Positions 1 to 8,600 of a DNA stretch of 64,000 bases are shown here, piece after piece. Below the pieces are notes generated by a model. It saw nothing but the letters and a program-made list of their open reading frames with translations. It was not told where the DNA came from and did no database searches. This DNA comes from Rhodococcoides corynebacterioides (lineage in GTDB: Bacteria > Actinomycetota > Actinomycetes > Mycobacteriales > Mycobacteriaceae). Each line of letters begins with the position of its first letter. Positions within the stretch are counted from its first letter, which is position 1. A program made the position numbers and the translations under genes. The stretch is taken from positions 1 through 64,000 of the forward strand of contig NZ_JABUBU010000013.1 in assembly GCF_019834675.1 (NCBI RefSeq), in the 5' to 3' direction.

Positions 1-339
1 ACCCCCGCTCCCGCACCGACCCCAGCGCCCGCCCCGGCTCGGCCGCGTCGATCGAAGTCGGGCCCGGCGCCGGTCACCGTCACTCTCGCGTCGGGACCGG
101 ACGACACCTGGACGGTCGCCGTCTCGCACGGTGCCCGCAAGTCCGGCAAGCCCGCGTCGGTGACGGCCGATCGCGTGCTCGAGGCGGTCCGCGCACTGGG
201 CGATCCGGCGGCCTCGGAAGCGGTCGAGGAGAAGGTCGAGGCCGCCCGCGCGGCGGCCCGCGAGCGAGTGGACGCGCTCAGCCGCGAGCTCGAGGACGCC
301 CGCCGAGTTCTGGACCGGTTGACGGAGCAGGGCAAGTAG
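1..339 (+). CDS. C-terminal part of an Ala/Pro-rich protein of unknown function (5' end outside window)
   Basis: Frame 1 is open from the first base to a TAG at 337-339, giving the last 112 residues of a protein. The visible part starts with an Ala-Pro-rich low-complexity linker (about residues 1-15) followed by a basic patch. Next comes a compact segment reading VTVTLASGPDDTWTVAVSHG, and the end is a charged, Glu/Ala/Arg-rich region (about residues 70-112) that looks like an amphipathic helix or coiled coil. It resembles small actinobacterial proteins with a disordered AP-rich N-terminus and a short folded C-terminus, but I do not recognise the family with confidence and assign no function. 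Codon use matches its neighbours. The stop lies 55 bp before the next start on the same strand. Confidence 0.7.
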   Translation, partial: TPAPAPTPAPAPARPRRSKSGPAPVTVTLASGPDDTWTVAVSHGARKSGKPASVTADRVLEAVRALGDPAASEAVEEKVEAARAAARERVDALSRELEDARRVLDRLTEQGK

Positions 340-394
340 TACGACCCCTCCGCCGGAGATTGCTACGGTGTGCGGGACCTCCGGAGGGGAATAC

Positions 395-1066
395 ATGCTG
401 AAGAAACTCGTCGTCGCGGCTGCCGCGGCTCTCGCCCTGACCGCCGGTGTCGGCGTGGGCACCGCGTCCGCCGCACCCGTCGCCGTGCTCGGCGGTGGGT
501 CCGGCATCCTGATCGCCGACAGCTCGGGCCAGGGCAAGTTCGATTGCACGCTGACCACCGTCGGCACCGACAACGCCGGACGGCTGGTGGGCATCACCGC
601 CGGTCACTGTGGTGTTCCGGGCGACCTGGTGGGCGCGGAGTACCTGCCGGAGGCGGGAGCCGTGGGACGCATCGTGTCCTCGGTGGGCGGCCTGGACTAC
701 GCCGTGATCGAGTTCGACCGGAACCGGGTGGCCCCCACCAACCGCGTCGGCAACGTGACCATCACCGGTGTCGGCGAGCCCGCGACGTTCCCCGGCATCA
801 TGTGCAAGGAAGGCCGGACCACCGGCAACACCTGCGGCATCACGTACGGCGAGCTGTTCCAGAACGACCGCACCTACACCCAGATCTGCGTGCAGCAGGG
901 TGACTCGGGCGGACCCGTGGTCGCCGGCACCACGTTGGTGGGCATGGTGAACGCCTACCTGGGCATCCCGTGCATCGGCCCCGAGGTCGGCACCAACATC
1001 CGCGCGGTCTTCGACGACATCAACCGTGGCGGCGGCGTCGGAACGGGTTTCGTTCCCACTCCCTGA
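395..1066 (+). CDS. Secreted chymotrypsin-like (S1 family) serine protease
   Basis: The 223-residue product has a typical Sec signal peptide (MLKK, then an Ala/Leu-rich core, then TASA-AP, cleavage near residue 27). The trypsin-fold triad is visible: His71 in ITAGHCG, Asp101 in GGLDYAVIEF and the nucleophile Ser171 in QQGDSGGPV. Cysteine pairs near residues 51/72 and 136/146 fit disulfides of an exported enzyme. Length matches the compact actinobacterial S1 proteases that lack a long propeptide. ATG 395 is chosen because GGAGGGGA lies just upstream and the signal peptide begins there; an upstream in-frame start at 368 would add nine residues before the signal sequence. It is monocistronic and ends in a strong hairpin. 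The substrate is unknown. Confidence 0.88.
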   Translation: MLKKLVVAAAAALALTAGVGVGTASAAPVAVLGGGSGILIADSSGQGKFDCTLTTVGTDNAGRLVGITAGHCGVPGDLVGAEYLPEAGAVGRIVSSVGGLDYAVIEFDRNRVAPTNRVGNVTITGVGEPATFPGIMCKEGRTTGNTCGITYGELFQNDRTYTQICVQQGDSGGPVVAGTTLVGMVNAYLGIPCIGPEVGTNIRAVFDDINRGGGVGTGFVPTP

Positions 1067-1072
1067 TCGATC

Positions 1073-1118
1073 ACACACACGAGCCCCGCACCGATCTCGG
1101 TGCGGGGCTCGTGTGTGT
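1073..1118. terminator. Bidirectional hairpin terminator between convergent genes
   Basis: A perfect 20-bp inverted repeat (1073-1092 paired with 1099-1118, six-base loop) directly follows the protease stop codon. It lies between the protease and the convergent secreted-protein gene ending at 1242. There is no T-tract, as is usual in high-GC actinobacteria, so the terminator role is inferred from position and stem strength. Confidence 0.8.
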
Positions 1119-1241
1119 CACGGGGGTTCCGTCTCGGAGCGCAGTGTGCGACTCGGAGCGTCGGCGGACGGGAATCCGGAGGATCCGGCGCCGAGCCGCA
1201 CGTGCTGCTCACTTCGAGCGGACCTGACCTCGGTTCTGGCC

Positions 1242-1703
1242 TCAGTTCTGACCGATGCAGGCCTTCAGCGTGGTGAGGTCGCCCGCGAAGCCGGGGCCGT
1301 CGCAGGTCACGCCGCCGACGGAATCGACGGAGATGGTGGCGCCGGGGCCGGCGATGGCGATGGACAGGCCGGGGTTGAGGCCGATGGCCTCCGCGACGCT
1401 GCCCGGTCCGAACGCGATGGCGGCGGGAGCGGCCAGGCCGACGGCCGACGAGGTGGCGGAGCCGCCGTTCAGGCCCAGGGCCAGGGCGAGAGCGTTGCGG
1501 CTGGCGTCGGCGGAGGCGTCGCCGTACGCCGCGGCGGCGCTGGAGGCGTCGCTGGTGGCGGAGCACTCACCGGTGACGGCGTCCCGGCCGAAGGGGGCCT
1601 GACATGCGTCGACCGGAGCGGCCGAGGCGGTGGCGGGCAGGAACGCCGCGACACCGAGCGCCACACCGAACGCACCTGCGATGGACTTCTTCATGATGGA
1701 CAT
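1242..1703 (-). CDS. Small secreted Ala/Gly-rich protein of unknown function
   Basis: The 153-residue product begins MSIMKKSIAGAFG and has a clear Sec signal peptide with cleavage after TASA (about residue 29). The mature part is very rich in Ala, Gly and Ser and contains four cysteines in two pairs: one near the mature N-terminus (DAC...GEC) and one near the C-terminus (VTCDG...KACIG). This suggests two disulfides holding a small exported domain. The ATG at 1703 is preferred over an ATG 87 bases upstream because the signal peptide starts here and GGGAGGCAGC precedes it. I do not recognise the family. A cell-wall or secreted accessory role is possible, but nothing in the neighbourhood points to a specific function. 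Confidence 0.75.
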   Translation of the reverse strand: MSIMKKSIAGAFGVALGVAAFLPATASAAPVDACQAPFGRDAVTGECSATSDASSAAAAYGDASADASRNALALALGLNGGSATSSAVGLAAPAAIAFGPGSVAEAIGLNPGLSIAIAGPGATISVDSVGGVTCDGPGFAGDLTTLKACIGQN

Positions 1704-1782
1704 GGCTGCTGCCTCCCGATGGTTCGGACAGCCCAGCGCTGCCCCCTCACGAGGAAGGGTTCCCCGTCCCGATGACGACCTC

Positions 1783-1818
1783 GGCCCCACCGCGTCACGA
1801 ATCGATCACGGTGGGGCC
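1783..1818 (-). terminator. Hairpin terminator downstream of ilvD
   Basis: GGCCCCACCG (1783-1792) pairs with CGGTGGGGCC (1809-1818) around a 16-base loop, 34 bases after the ilvD stop on the minus strand. No T-run follows. Its position between ilvD and the next minus-strand gene supports termination. Confidence 0.6.
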
Positions 1819-1852
1819 TCGGGTCGGTCTCGAGCGGCGTGGCCTAGGGGGC

Positions 1853-3589
1853 TTATGTGCAGACGGCACCCTGCGAGGCGGAGCCGACCAGCTTGGAGTA
1901 CTTGGCCAGCACCCCGCGGGTGTAGCGCGGGGGCAGCGGCGCCCAGCCCTCGCGACGCGACGCCAGCTCGGCCTCGTCGACCAGCAGGTCGAGCGTGCCG
2001 TTGGCCACGTCGAGACGGATCCGGTCGCCGTCGTGGACGAAGGCGATGGGTCCGCCGTCGACGGCCTCGGGCGCGATGTGGCCGACGCAGAGGCCGGTGG
2101 TGCCGCCGGAGAAGCGGCCGTCGGTCATGAGCAGCACGTCCTTGCCCAGACCCGCGCCCTTGATCGCGCCGGTGATGGCGAGCATCTCGCGCATGCCGGG
2201 TCCGCCCTTGGGGCCCTCGTAACGGATGACGACGACGTCACCGGCGGTGATTGTGCCGTCCTCGAGCGCGTCCATCGCGGCGCGCTCGCGCTCGAAGACG
2301 CGGGCGGTTCCCTCGAAGACGTCGGAGTCGAAGCCGGCCGACTTCACCACGGCGCCGCCGGGCGCCAGCGAGCCGGACAGGATGGTGATGCCGCCGGTGG
2401 GGTGGATCGGCTCCGACATCGCCCGCAGCACCAGGCCGTCGGGATCCGGCGGCGCGATGTCGGCGAGGTTCTCGGCAACGGTGCGGCCGGTGACGGTGAG
2501 GCAGTCGCCGTGCAGCAGACCGGCGTCGAGCAGGGCCTTCATGACCACCGGCACGCCGCCGATGCGGTCGACGTCGGTCATCACGTGCCGACCGAACGGC
2601 TTGACGTCCGCGAGGTGCGGGACCTTGGAGCCGACGCGGATGAAGTCGTCGAGGGTGAGCTCGACGTCCGCCTCGTGCGCGATGGCCAGCAGGTGCAGGA
2701 CGGCGTTGGTCGACCCGCCGAACGCCATGACGACGGCGATGGCGTTCTCGAACGCTTCCTTGGTCATGATGTCGCGCGCGGTGATGCCGCGGCGGAGGAG
2801 TTCGACGACGGCCTCACCGCTGGCGCGGGCGAACCCGTCGCGACGCTTGTCGGGGGCGGGCGGCGCCGCGCTGCCGGGCAGGGACATGCCCATCGCCTCG
2901 GCCGCGCTGGCCATGGTGTTCGCGGTGTACATGCCGCCGCAGGCGCCCTCGCCGGGACAGATGGCGCGCTCGATGGTGTCGACGTCCTCGCGGGACATCA
3001 GGCCGCGGGAGCAGGCGCCGACGGCCTCGAAGGCGTCGATGATGGTGACCTGGTGCTCGCTGCCGTCGGACAGCGTGGCGAAGCCGGGGAGCGTCGAGCC
3101 CGCGTAGAGGAAGACGGACGCGAGGTCCAGGCGGGCCGCGGCCATGAGCATGCCCGGCAGGGACTTGTCGCAGCCGGCCAGCAGCACGGATCCGTCGAGG
3201 CGCTCGGCGCTGATGACGGTCTCGACGGAGTCGGCGATGACCTCACGGGAGACCAGGGAGAAGTGCATCCCCTCGTGGCCCATCGAGATGCCGTCGGAGA
3301 CGGAGATGGTGCCGAACTCCAGCGGGTAGCCGCCGCCGGTGTGCACGCCCTCCTTGACCGCCTTGGCCAGACGGTCGAGGGAGAGGTTGCACGGCGTGAT
3401 CTCGTTCCACGACGACGCGACGCCGATCTGCGACTTGCCCCAGTCGGCGTCGCCCATACCGACGGCGCGGAGCATGCCGCGGGCGGCGGTCTTCTCGAGG
3501 CCGTCGGTGACGTCGCGGCTGCGGGGCTTGACGTCGGGGTCGGTCGTGGGGGTGGTGCCGGAAGGAGTGCTGCCGGGGGTGCTGCTCAT
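1853..3589 (-). CDS. ilvD: Dihydroxy-acid dehydratase
   Basis: This 578-residue protein is dihydroxy-acid dehydratase. It dehydrates 2,3-dihydroxyisovalerate and 2,3-dihydroxy-3-methylvalerate to the 2-keto acids in valine and isoleucine synthesis. IlvD/Edd family signatures are clear: [12 protein letters not shown] carries one Fe-S ligand, [14 protein letters not shown] carries another, and [11 protein letters not shown] lies in the N-terminal region. The C-terminal domain ends with the usual [12 protein letters not shown] and TDGRFSGGT motifs. Start ATG 3589 gives [11 protein letters not shown], a short disordered extension typical of actinobacterial IlvD, before SRDVTDGL. The gene stands alone, with no ilvB/N/C beside it. 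A hairpin follows at 1783-1818. Nothing in the sequence is unusual. Confidence 0.97.
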   Translation of the reverse strand: MSSTPGSTPSGTTPTTDPDVKPRSRDVTDGLEKTAARGMLRAVGMGDADWGKSQIGVASSWNEITPCNLSLDRLAKAVKEGVHTGGGYPLEFGTISVSDGISMGHEGMHFSLVSREVIADSVETVISAERLDGSVLLAGCDKSLPGMLMAAARLDLASVFLYAGSTLPGFATLSDGSEHQVTIIDAFEAVGACSRGLMSREDVDTIERAICPGEGACGGMYTANTMASAAEAMGMSLPGSAAPPAPDKRRDGFARASGEAVVELLRRGITARDIMTKEAFENAIAVVMAFGGSTNAVLHLLAIAHEADVELTLDDFIRVGSKVPHLADVKPFGRHVMTDVDRIGGVPVVMKALLDAGLLHGDCLTVTGRTVAENLADIAPPDPDGLVLRAMSEPIHPTGGITILSGSLAPGGAVVKSAGFDSDVFEGTARVFERERAAMDALEDGTITAGDVVVIRYEGPKGGPGMREMLAITGAIKGAGLGKDVLLMTDGRFSGGTTGLCVGHIAPEAVDGGPIAFVHDGDRIRLDVANGTLDLLVDEAELASRREGWAPLPPRYTRGVLAKYSKLVGSASQGAVCT

Positions 3590-3771
3590 GGCGAAAACCC
3601 TAGACCTGCCGGTGGCGGGGTCGAGCCGGGTGGTGCGCGGCCACTCGATCGCCGTTATGCATCCGTTACCGTTCGGTGTCCCGATTGCGACATGCGCGTC
3701 GCGGTACCGCCGTGAAGCGCTGGCACTGTCGGAGACATCGAGCACGATCCCGTGCTCCGCGGACCGAGGTG

Positions 3772-4440
3772 ATGACCGTGAATACTCTTGTCGCACAACC
3801 CGATACGGGCACCATCAGCACGATGGACCAGCCGGCGGACAAGCGCGTCGTCGACCGGACCGTGTCCGTTCCCGCCCGGCGCCCCGAGACTGCCACCGGC
3901 GAACTGGTGGATCTGCTCGTGGCCGTCGGCCGCGGCGACCGGGCCGCCTTCGCCCGGTTCTACGACCTCACGTCTTCCCGCGTCTACGGCGCCGTGCTGC
4001 GCGTACTGCGCGATCGCGGATTCTCCGAGGAATGCGTGCAGGACGTCTACCTGGAGGTCTGGCAGAAGGCGCCCACGTTCTCTCCGTCGCAGGGCTCGCC
4101 GGCCGCGTGGCTGGTCACCATGGCCCATCGTCGCGCCATCGATCGCGTGCGGTCGGAGCAGTCTCGGTCGGACCGGGAGTCCAAGTGGGCCATGCTCGAC
4201 GCCGCCATCGGGACCGCCGACGGCGGTGACCGCTTCCTCGACCGACGACCCGTGCTCGACGCGATGGCCGAACTGTCGAGCCGGCAGCGCGAGTGCCTGT
4301 TCATGGCGTTCTTCGAGGGGTTGACCTACGCCGAGGCCGCCGACCGCATGGGCGTGCCCGTCTCCACCATGAAGTCGCGCATCCGCAGCGCACTGGCGAA
4401 GCTGCGGGTGGACCCGCAGGTCGCCTGCCTCGCCGACTGA
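3772..4440 (+). CDS. ECF-type RNA polymerase sigma factor (SigK-like), without an adjacent anti-sigma gene
   Basis: The 222-residue protein has the two ECF sigma domains. Region 2 is at about residues 45-110 ([19 protein letters not shown], then the -10-recognition segment [13 protein letters not shown]). Region 4 is at about 155-215, with the helix-turn-helix [20 protein letters not shown]. The layout resembles mycobacterial SigK. A roughly 40-residue N-terminal tail precedes region 2. GAGGTG lies immediately before ATG 3772. ECF factors of this type are normally co-transcribed with a membrane anti-sigma factor, but the next gene is a convergent transporter two bases away, so the partner is elsewhere or absent. 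The regulon cannot be read from the window. Confidence 0.93.
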   Translation: MTVNTLVAQPDTGTISTMDQPADKRVVDRTVSVPARRPETATGELVDLLVAVGRGDRAAFARFYDLTSSRVYGAVLRVLRDRGFSEECVQDVYLEVWQKAPTFSPSQGSPAAWLVTMAHRRAIDRVRSEQSRSDRESKWAMLDAAIGTADGGDRFLDRRPVLDAMAELSSRQRECLFMAFFEGLTYAEAADRMGVPVSTMKSRIRSALAKLRVDPQVACLAD

Positions 4441-4442
4441 AC

Positions 4443-5807
4443 TCAGGCCCGCACCGACGGCTGGACCAGCGCGAACGCCGCGGCGCCCGCCGCGAGAAGC
4501 AGGGCCACGCAGATCCACATCGCGGACGTGAAGCCCCGGCTCACCGTGTCCGCATCCAGCGTTCCGGTGATGCCGACGAGGCCCGGCAGCGCGGCCACCG
4601 CCAGCAACTGAGCCGTGCGCGCCACGGCGTTGTTCACCGCCGACGCCGCGCCCGCGTGCTCGCTCGGCACCGATCCGACGGCCGCCGCGGTCAGGGGCGC
4701 CACCAGGATCGACAACCCCACGCCGAACACCACGACCGCGGGCAGCACCGCCCCGGCGTACGTCGCGCCGGGGTGGATCCGGGTCATCAGTGCGAGCCCG
4801 ACCGCGGCCACCACCGGCCCCACCGTCATCGGCAGGCGCGGGCCGATCCGGTCCGCCAGCGCTCCCGTGCGCGAGGACAGCAGCAGCATCGCGGCGGTGA
4901 TCGGCAGCGTCGCCACCCCGGCGGTGATCGCGTCGTACCCCAGCGCGGTCTGCAGGTGCAGGAGCAGCAGGAAGAACACGCCGCCCAGCGCCGCGTACGC
5001 CGCGACCGTCACCACGTTGGCGCCGACGAACGTGCGCGAGGCGAACAGCGGCGGCGCCACCAACGGATGCCGAACGCGGCGCTGCCACGCCGCGAACACA
5101 CCGACGCCCACGAGCCCGAGTCCCACCGCCACCGCATTCGCGCCGATCGCGCCGACGGTGACCGCGGCCAACGCGGCCACGACGAGAGTCGCGCCGACCC
5201 AGTCGAGACGACCCGTGGCGTCGGGATCACGGGATTCGGGGACGTGGCGGGCGGTGACCGCCAGGACGACGATCCCGAGCGGCACGTTGATCCAGAACAC
5301 GGACCGCCACCCGGCGACGTCGACCAGCCACCCGCCGAGGACGGGTCCCACCGCGGCGGCCACGCCGCCGAGCCCCGACCACAGCCCGATCGCCGCGCCG
5401 CGATCGCGCGGGTCGAGCGACGCCGAGAGGATCGCCAGCGACCCGGGCGTGAGCAGCGCGGCGCCGATTCCCTGGATCACGCGGGCGGCGACCAGCGCGT
5501 CGACGGACGGGGCGAGCGCGCACGCGACCGACGCCGCCGTGAACCACACCGTTCCGATCGCGAAGAGTCGGGCGCGGCCGTACCGGTCGCCCAGTGAGCC
5601 CCCGAGCAGCACGAACGCGGCGAGCGTAAGGGTGTAGCCGGTCACCGTCCACTGCAGCCCCGAGACGTCCGCACCGAGATCGGCGGCGACGGCGGGCAGC
5701 GCGATGTTCACGACGGTGCCGTCGAGCATGGTCAGCGACGAGCCGAGCACCGTCGCGGCGACGATCCACCGTCCGCGAGCGGTGCGGAGGCGCGGGGCAT
5801 CGAGCAC
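4443..5807 (-). CDS. Major facilitator superfamily exporter, DHA2 (EmrB/QacA-like) type
   Basis: The 454-residue protein is hydrophobic throughout, with about 14 predicted membrane helices. The drug:H+ antiporter signatures are present: motif D1-like TMLDGTVVNIALPAV in helix 1, motif A GGSLGDRYGRARLF in the 2-3 loop, and the antiporter motif C region GGVAAAVGPVLGGWL in helix 5. This places it in the DHA2 family of multidrug and metabolite exporters; the substrate cannot be told. The gene is convergent with the sigma factor (stops two bases apart) and lies six bases downstream of the LppU-like lipoprotein gene on the same strand, so the two may be co-transcribed. No TetR or MarR regulator is adjacent. 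Confidence 0.92.
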   Translation of the reverse strand: MLDAPRLRTARGRWIVAATVLGSSLTMLDGTVVNIALPAVAADLGADVSGLQWTVTGYTLTLAAFVLLGGSLGDRYGRARLFAIGTVWFTAASVACALAPSVDALVAARVIQGIGAALLTPGSLAILSASLDPRDRGAAIGLWSGLGGVAAAVGPVLGGWLVDVAGWRSVFWINVPLGIVVLAVTARHVPESRDPDATGRLDWVGATLVVAALAAVTVGAIGANAVAVGLGLVGVGVFAAWQRRVRHPLVAPPLFASRTFVGANVVTVAAYAALGGVFFLLLLHLQTALGYDAITAGVATLPITAAMLLLSSRTGALADRIGPRLPMTVGPVVAAVGLALMTRIHPGATYAGAVLPAVVVFGVGLSILVAPLTAAAVGSVPSEHAGAASAVNNAVARTAQLLAVAALPGLVGITGTLDADTVSRGFTSAMWICVALLLAAGAAAFALVQPSVRA

Positions 5808-5813
5808 GGCGGG

Positions 5814-6416
5814 TCAGGGCGTGTCGAAGCAGACGACGAATTCTCGCTCGTCGTAGACGTACGCGCGGTCGGTGTTGCAGTCGTACTCGTCCACGGAGTT
5901 CCGGATGATCTCGTCGACCCGGACGCCGTCGATCATCGGCTCGGAGCAGTCGACGCGGACGGGATCCTCACCGCCGAGGTCCATGCACCCGCCCACCACG
6001 AAGTCGATGTCGAGGCACAGCGCGCCCTGTTCGATGCCGCCGAGCGTCTCGTAGTACGTCTGGTCCACGTCGGACGGGCACCCGCTCGACGTCGGCGACG
6101 ACGCCACCACCACGTAGTTCGACTCGTCCGAGCCGCACGTGGCTTCCTCGATGGTCGCGTCGTCCACCGTGCCGCCGAGGCGCACGCAGTCACCCGGCGC
6201 GACGTCGATGGAGACGTCTCCGCCCGACGACGTGGTGGTCGGGGGGACGAGGCGGTCGTTCGGGAGCTCGGAGGTGGTGGATGCCGTCGACGTGGTCGGC
6301 GCCGCGACCGGGGTGCCGGTGACGGTGGACGAGCATCCGGTCGCCACGAGCACCGCCGCGACCGCGCCGAGCAGCAGCGCGGCGGGGCGCGTGCGGCGAG
6401 TCCGGAGTAGAGGCAT
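5814..6416 (-). CDS. LppU-like lipoprotein
   Basis: The 200-residue product has a lipoprotein signal (RTRRTRP, a hydrophobic core, then lipobox VATGCSS with the lipidated Cys near residue 25). A Thr/Ser-rich linker follows. The globular part has the features I recall for the LppU/SCO3897 family: GDCVRLGGTVDDATI, CGSDESNYVVV, YYETLGGI, CLDIDFVVGGCMDL and a C-terminal YVYDEREFVVCFD. Six or more cysteines in the mature part suggest disulfides on the outer face of the membrane. ATG 6416 is chosen because the signal sequence starts there. The gene is divergent from ligC (52 bp) and immediately upstream of the exporter. Function in this family is unknown. Confidence 0.82.
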   Translation of the reverse strand: MPLLRTRRTRPAALLLGAVAAVLVATGCSSTVTGTPVAAPTTSTASTTSELPNDRLVPPTTTSSGGDVSIDVAPGDCVRLGGTVDDATIEEATCGSDESNYVVVASSPTSSGCPSDVDQTYYETLGGIEQGALCLDIDFVVGGCMDLGGEDPVRVDCSEPMIDGVRVDEIIRNSVDEYDCNTDRAYVYDEREFVVCFDTP

Positions 6417-6468
6417 GGCGGTCACTGTATGCCCGTGGGACGTCGGCGTCTCGTGCGAGACTGACGGC

Positions 6469-7515
6469 GTGGACCTCCCCGTGACGCCGCCGCTGCAGCC
6501 CATGCTCGCCAAGGCCGCGAAGGTGGTGCCGGATCAGGGTTCCCCGGATGCGGTCTGGTCCTACGAGCCGAAGTGGGACGGGTTCCGCACCATCGTCTTT
6601 CGCGACGGGGACGAGGTGGTGCTCGGGTCACGCGGCGGCAAGGACCTGGCGCGCTATTTTCCGGAGATGGTGGCGGCGGTCAAGAAGGAACTGCCCACCC
6701 GCTGCGTCGTCGACGGGGAACTGGTGGTGTCCCTCGAGCGCGACGGGTCGTGGCGGCTGGACTGGGACTCGCTGTCGGAGCGAATTCACCCCGCGGACAG
6801 TCGGGTTCGCATGCTGGCCGAGAAGACGCCGGCGCGGTTCGTGGCGTTCGACCTCCTCGCCCTGGGTGACGAGGACCTGACGGGCCGCCCCTTCGCCGAG
6901 CGCCGTGCCGCGCTCGAGGGCATTCTCGAGCCGCGGGAGGCGCCGCGGTGTCACGTCACCCGCGTGACCGACGACGCCGCGCTGGCCACGGAGTGGTTCG
7001 ACCGCTTCGAGGGCGCGGGTCTCGACGGAGTGGTGGCCAAGCGGCTGGACGGGGTGTACCTGCCGAACAAGCGCGAGATGGTCAAGGTCAAGCACGCCCG
7101 GACGGCCGACTGCGTGCTCATCGGGTACCGAATCCACAAGTCCGGCACCGGCATCGGGTCCATGCTCCTCGGGCTCTACAACGGGGACCGGCTGCAGATG
7201 ATCGGGGGCGCGTCGGCGTTCACCGACGCCAAGCGGATCGAGTACCAGAAGGAACTGGAACCGTTGCGGCTCGGCGAGGACGTCGTCTCCGACGGCGAGC
7301 AGACCCGGTGGCGGTCCGGGGTGGACCGCACGTGGATCCCCGTGCGGCCCGAGCGCGTGCTCGAGGTGGCGTACGACCAGATGGAGAAGGACCGGCTGCG
7401 GCACGCGGCGCGGTTCCTTCGGTGGCGGCCGGACCGCGACCCGCTCAGCTGCACCTACGACCAGCTCGACACTCCCGAGCGGTACGACGTCGCCGACATC
7501 CTGGCGGGTGCGTGA
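6469..7515 (+). CDS. ligC: ATP-dependent DNA ligase LigC
   Basis: The 348-residue ligase contains only the adenylation and OB-fold core, without the primase and nuclease domains of LigD. The nucleotidyltransferase motifs are visible: motif I YEPKWDGFR with adenylated Lys35, motif III FVAFDLLALG, motif IV LDGVVAKR and motif V KREMVKVKHARTADCV. The size and the N-terminus VDLPVTPPLQPMLAK match mycobacterial LigC. GTG 6469 is chosen on that basis; the longer open frame upstream runs antisense through the lipoprotein gene. The stop overlaps the next start by one base (TGATG), coupling it to a LigD-type primase. The pair is expected to act in DNA repair, accessory to Ku/LigD end joining; neither ku nor ligD is in the window. 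Confidence 0.93.
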   Translation: MDLPVTPPLQPMLAKAAKVVPDQGSPDAVWSYEPKWDGFRTIVFRDGDEVVLGSRGGKDLARYFPEMVAAVKKELPTRCVVDGELVVSLERDGSWRLDWDSLSERIHPADSRVRMLAEKTPARFVAFDLLALGDEDLTGRPFAERRAALEGILEPREAPRCHVTRVTDDAALATEWFDRFEGAGLDGVVAKRLDGVYLPNKREMVKVKHARTADCVLIGYRIHKSGTGIGSMLLGLYNGDRLQMIGGASAFTDAKRIEYQKELEPLRLGEDVVSDGEQTRWRSGVDRTWIPVRPERVLEVAYDQMEKDRLRHAARFLRWRPDRDPLSCTYDQLDTPERYDVADILAGA

Positions 7516-8600
7516 TGGCGACGTCGGCCGCGTCGGTGCGGGCGGGCGAGCGCGACGTTCGCGTCACCAGCCCCGACCGAGTGATCTACGAGGCCACCGA
7601 CGCCGGCCCGGCGATCACCAAACATCAGGTGTGCGAGTACTTCTCGGCGGTCGGGCCGGCGATGATGCGCGCGATCGGCGATCGCCCGACGGCGATGGAG
7701 CGGTGGCCGGACGGCTACCGCGACGGGATGCGGCTGGCCACCGGGCCGCAGGACAAGGGCGGCGACGGCTTCTATCAGAAGCGGCTGCCGAAGGGCGCGC
7801 CCGACTGGATCGAGACCGTCGACATCACCTTCCCCAGTCGACGCACGGCGGCCGAGCTGTGCCCGTCGGAGCCGGCGTCGGTCGTCTGGGCCGCGCAGAT
7901 GGGGACGCTGACCTTCCACCCGTGGCCCGTCCGTCGTCCCGAGGTCGACCGGCCGGACGAGTTGCGCCTCGACCTCGACCCGCAGCCGGGCACCACGTTC
8001 GCCGACGCGCAGCGCGTGGCGGAGGTGACGCGGGAACTGCTCGCCGAGCTGGGCCTGCGCGGCTACCCCAAGACCAGCGGCAACCGCGGCATCCACGTCT
8101 ACGTGCGCATCCGCCCGGAGTACACCTTCGAGGACGTCCGGCACGCCGCCATCGGACTCGGCCGCGAACTCGAACGGCGGGACGACGGCGTCACCACCGC
8201 CTGGTGGAAGGAGGAGCGCGGGAAGCGCATCTTCCTCGACTACAACCAGAACAACCGGGACCGCACCATCGCGAGCGCGTGGAGCCTGCGCGCCCGGCCC
8301 GGCGCGCCCGTCAGCACCCCCATGACGTGGGCGACGTTGGCGGAGACGACGGACCCGCGCGCCTACACGCTGCACACCGTCCCGGACTACTTGGCGGACG
8401 GCGACCCGTGGGCGGACATGGACGACGAGGCGTTCTCGCTGGATCCCCTGCTGCAGCTGTGGGAGACCCTGCCCGGCGGCGAGCTGAACTTCCCGCCCGA
8501 CTACCCCAAGATGCCCGGGGAGCCGCCGCGCGTGCAGCCGTCGAAGAAGGTGGCCGAGCACTGGGACGACGAGGGCAATCGGGTCCCGGACCACCGTTAG
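7515..8600 (+). CDS. Stand-alone LigD-type primase/polymerase (PrimC/PolDom)
   Basis: This 361-residue protein is an archaeo-eukaryotic-primase-type polymerase equivalent to the polymerase domain of LigD. Motif I with the two metal-binding Asp is RLDLDPQ (about residues 151-157). Motif II is [10 protein letters not shown], with the conserved Ser and His. Motif III is in [14 protein letters not shown], with the third acidic residue. The N-terminal [13 protein letters not shown] start and the AMERWPDG and [12 protein letters not shown] segments are standard for the family. In mycobacteria the equivalent gene (Rv3730c) also sits beside ligC, supporting a shared repair role in gap filling with ribonucleotides before sealing by LigC. 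The start codon overlaps the ligC stop. The 3' end overlaps the convergent nhaA stop by four bases. Confidence 0.92.
   Translation: MATSAASVRAGERDVRVTSPDRVIYEATDAGPAITKHQVCEYFSAVGPAMMRAIGDRPTAMERWPDGYRDGMRLATGPQDKGGDGFYQKRLPKGAPDWIETVDITFPSRRTAAELCPSEPASVVWAAQMGTLTFHPWPVRRPEVDRPDELRLDLDPQPGTTFADAQRVAEVTRELLAELGLRGYPKTSGNRGIHVYVRIRPEYTFEDVRHAAIGLGRELERRDDGVTTAWWKEERGKRIFLDYNQNNRDRTIASAWSLRARPGAPVSTPMTWATLAETTDPRAYTLHTVPDYLADGDPWADMDDEAFSLDPLLQLWETLPGGELNFPPDYPKMPGEPPRVQPSKKVAEHWDDEGNRVPDHR

Noticed and set aside
1772..3715. A 647-codon plus-strand frame opposite ilvD
   Set aside because: Mirror of the ilvD coding frame, with Gly/Val/Asp/His/Arg-rich composition and no motif.
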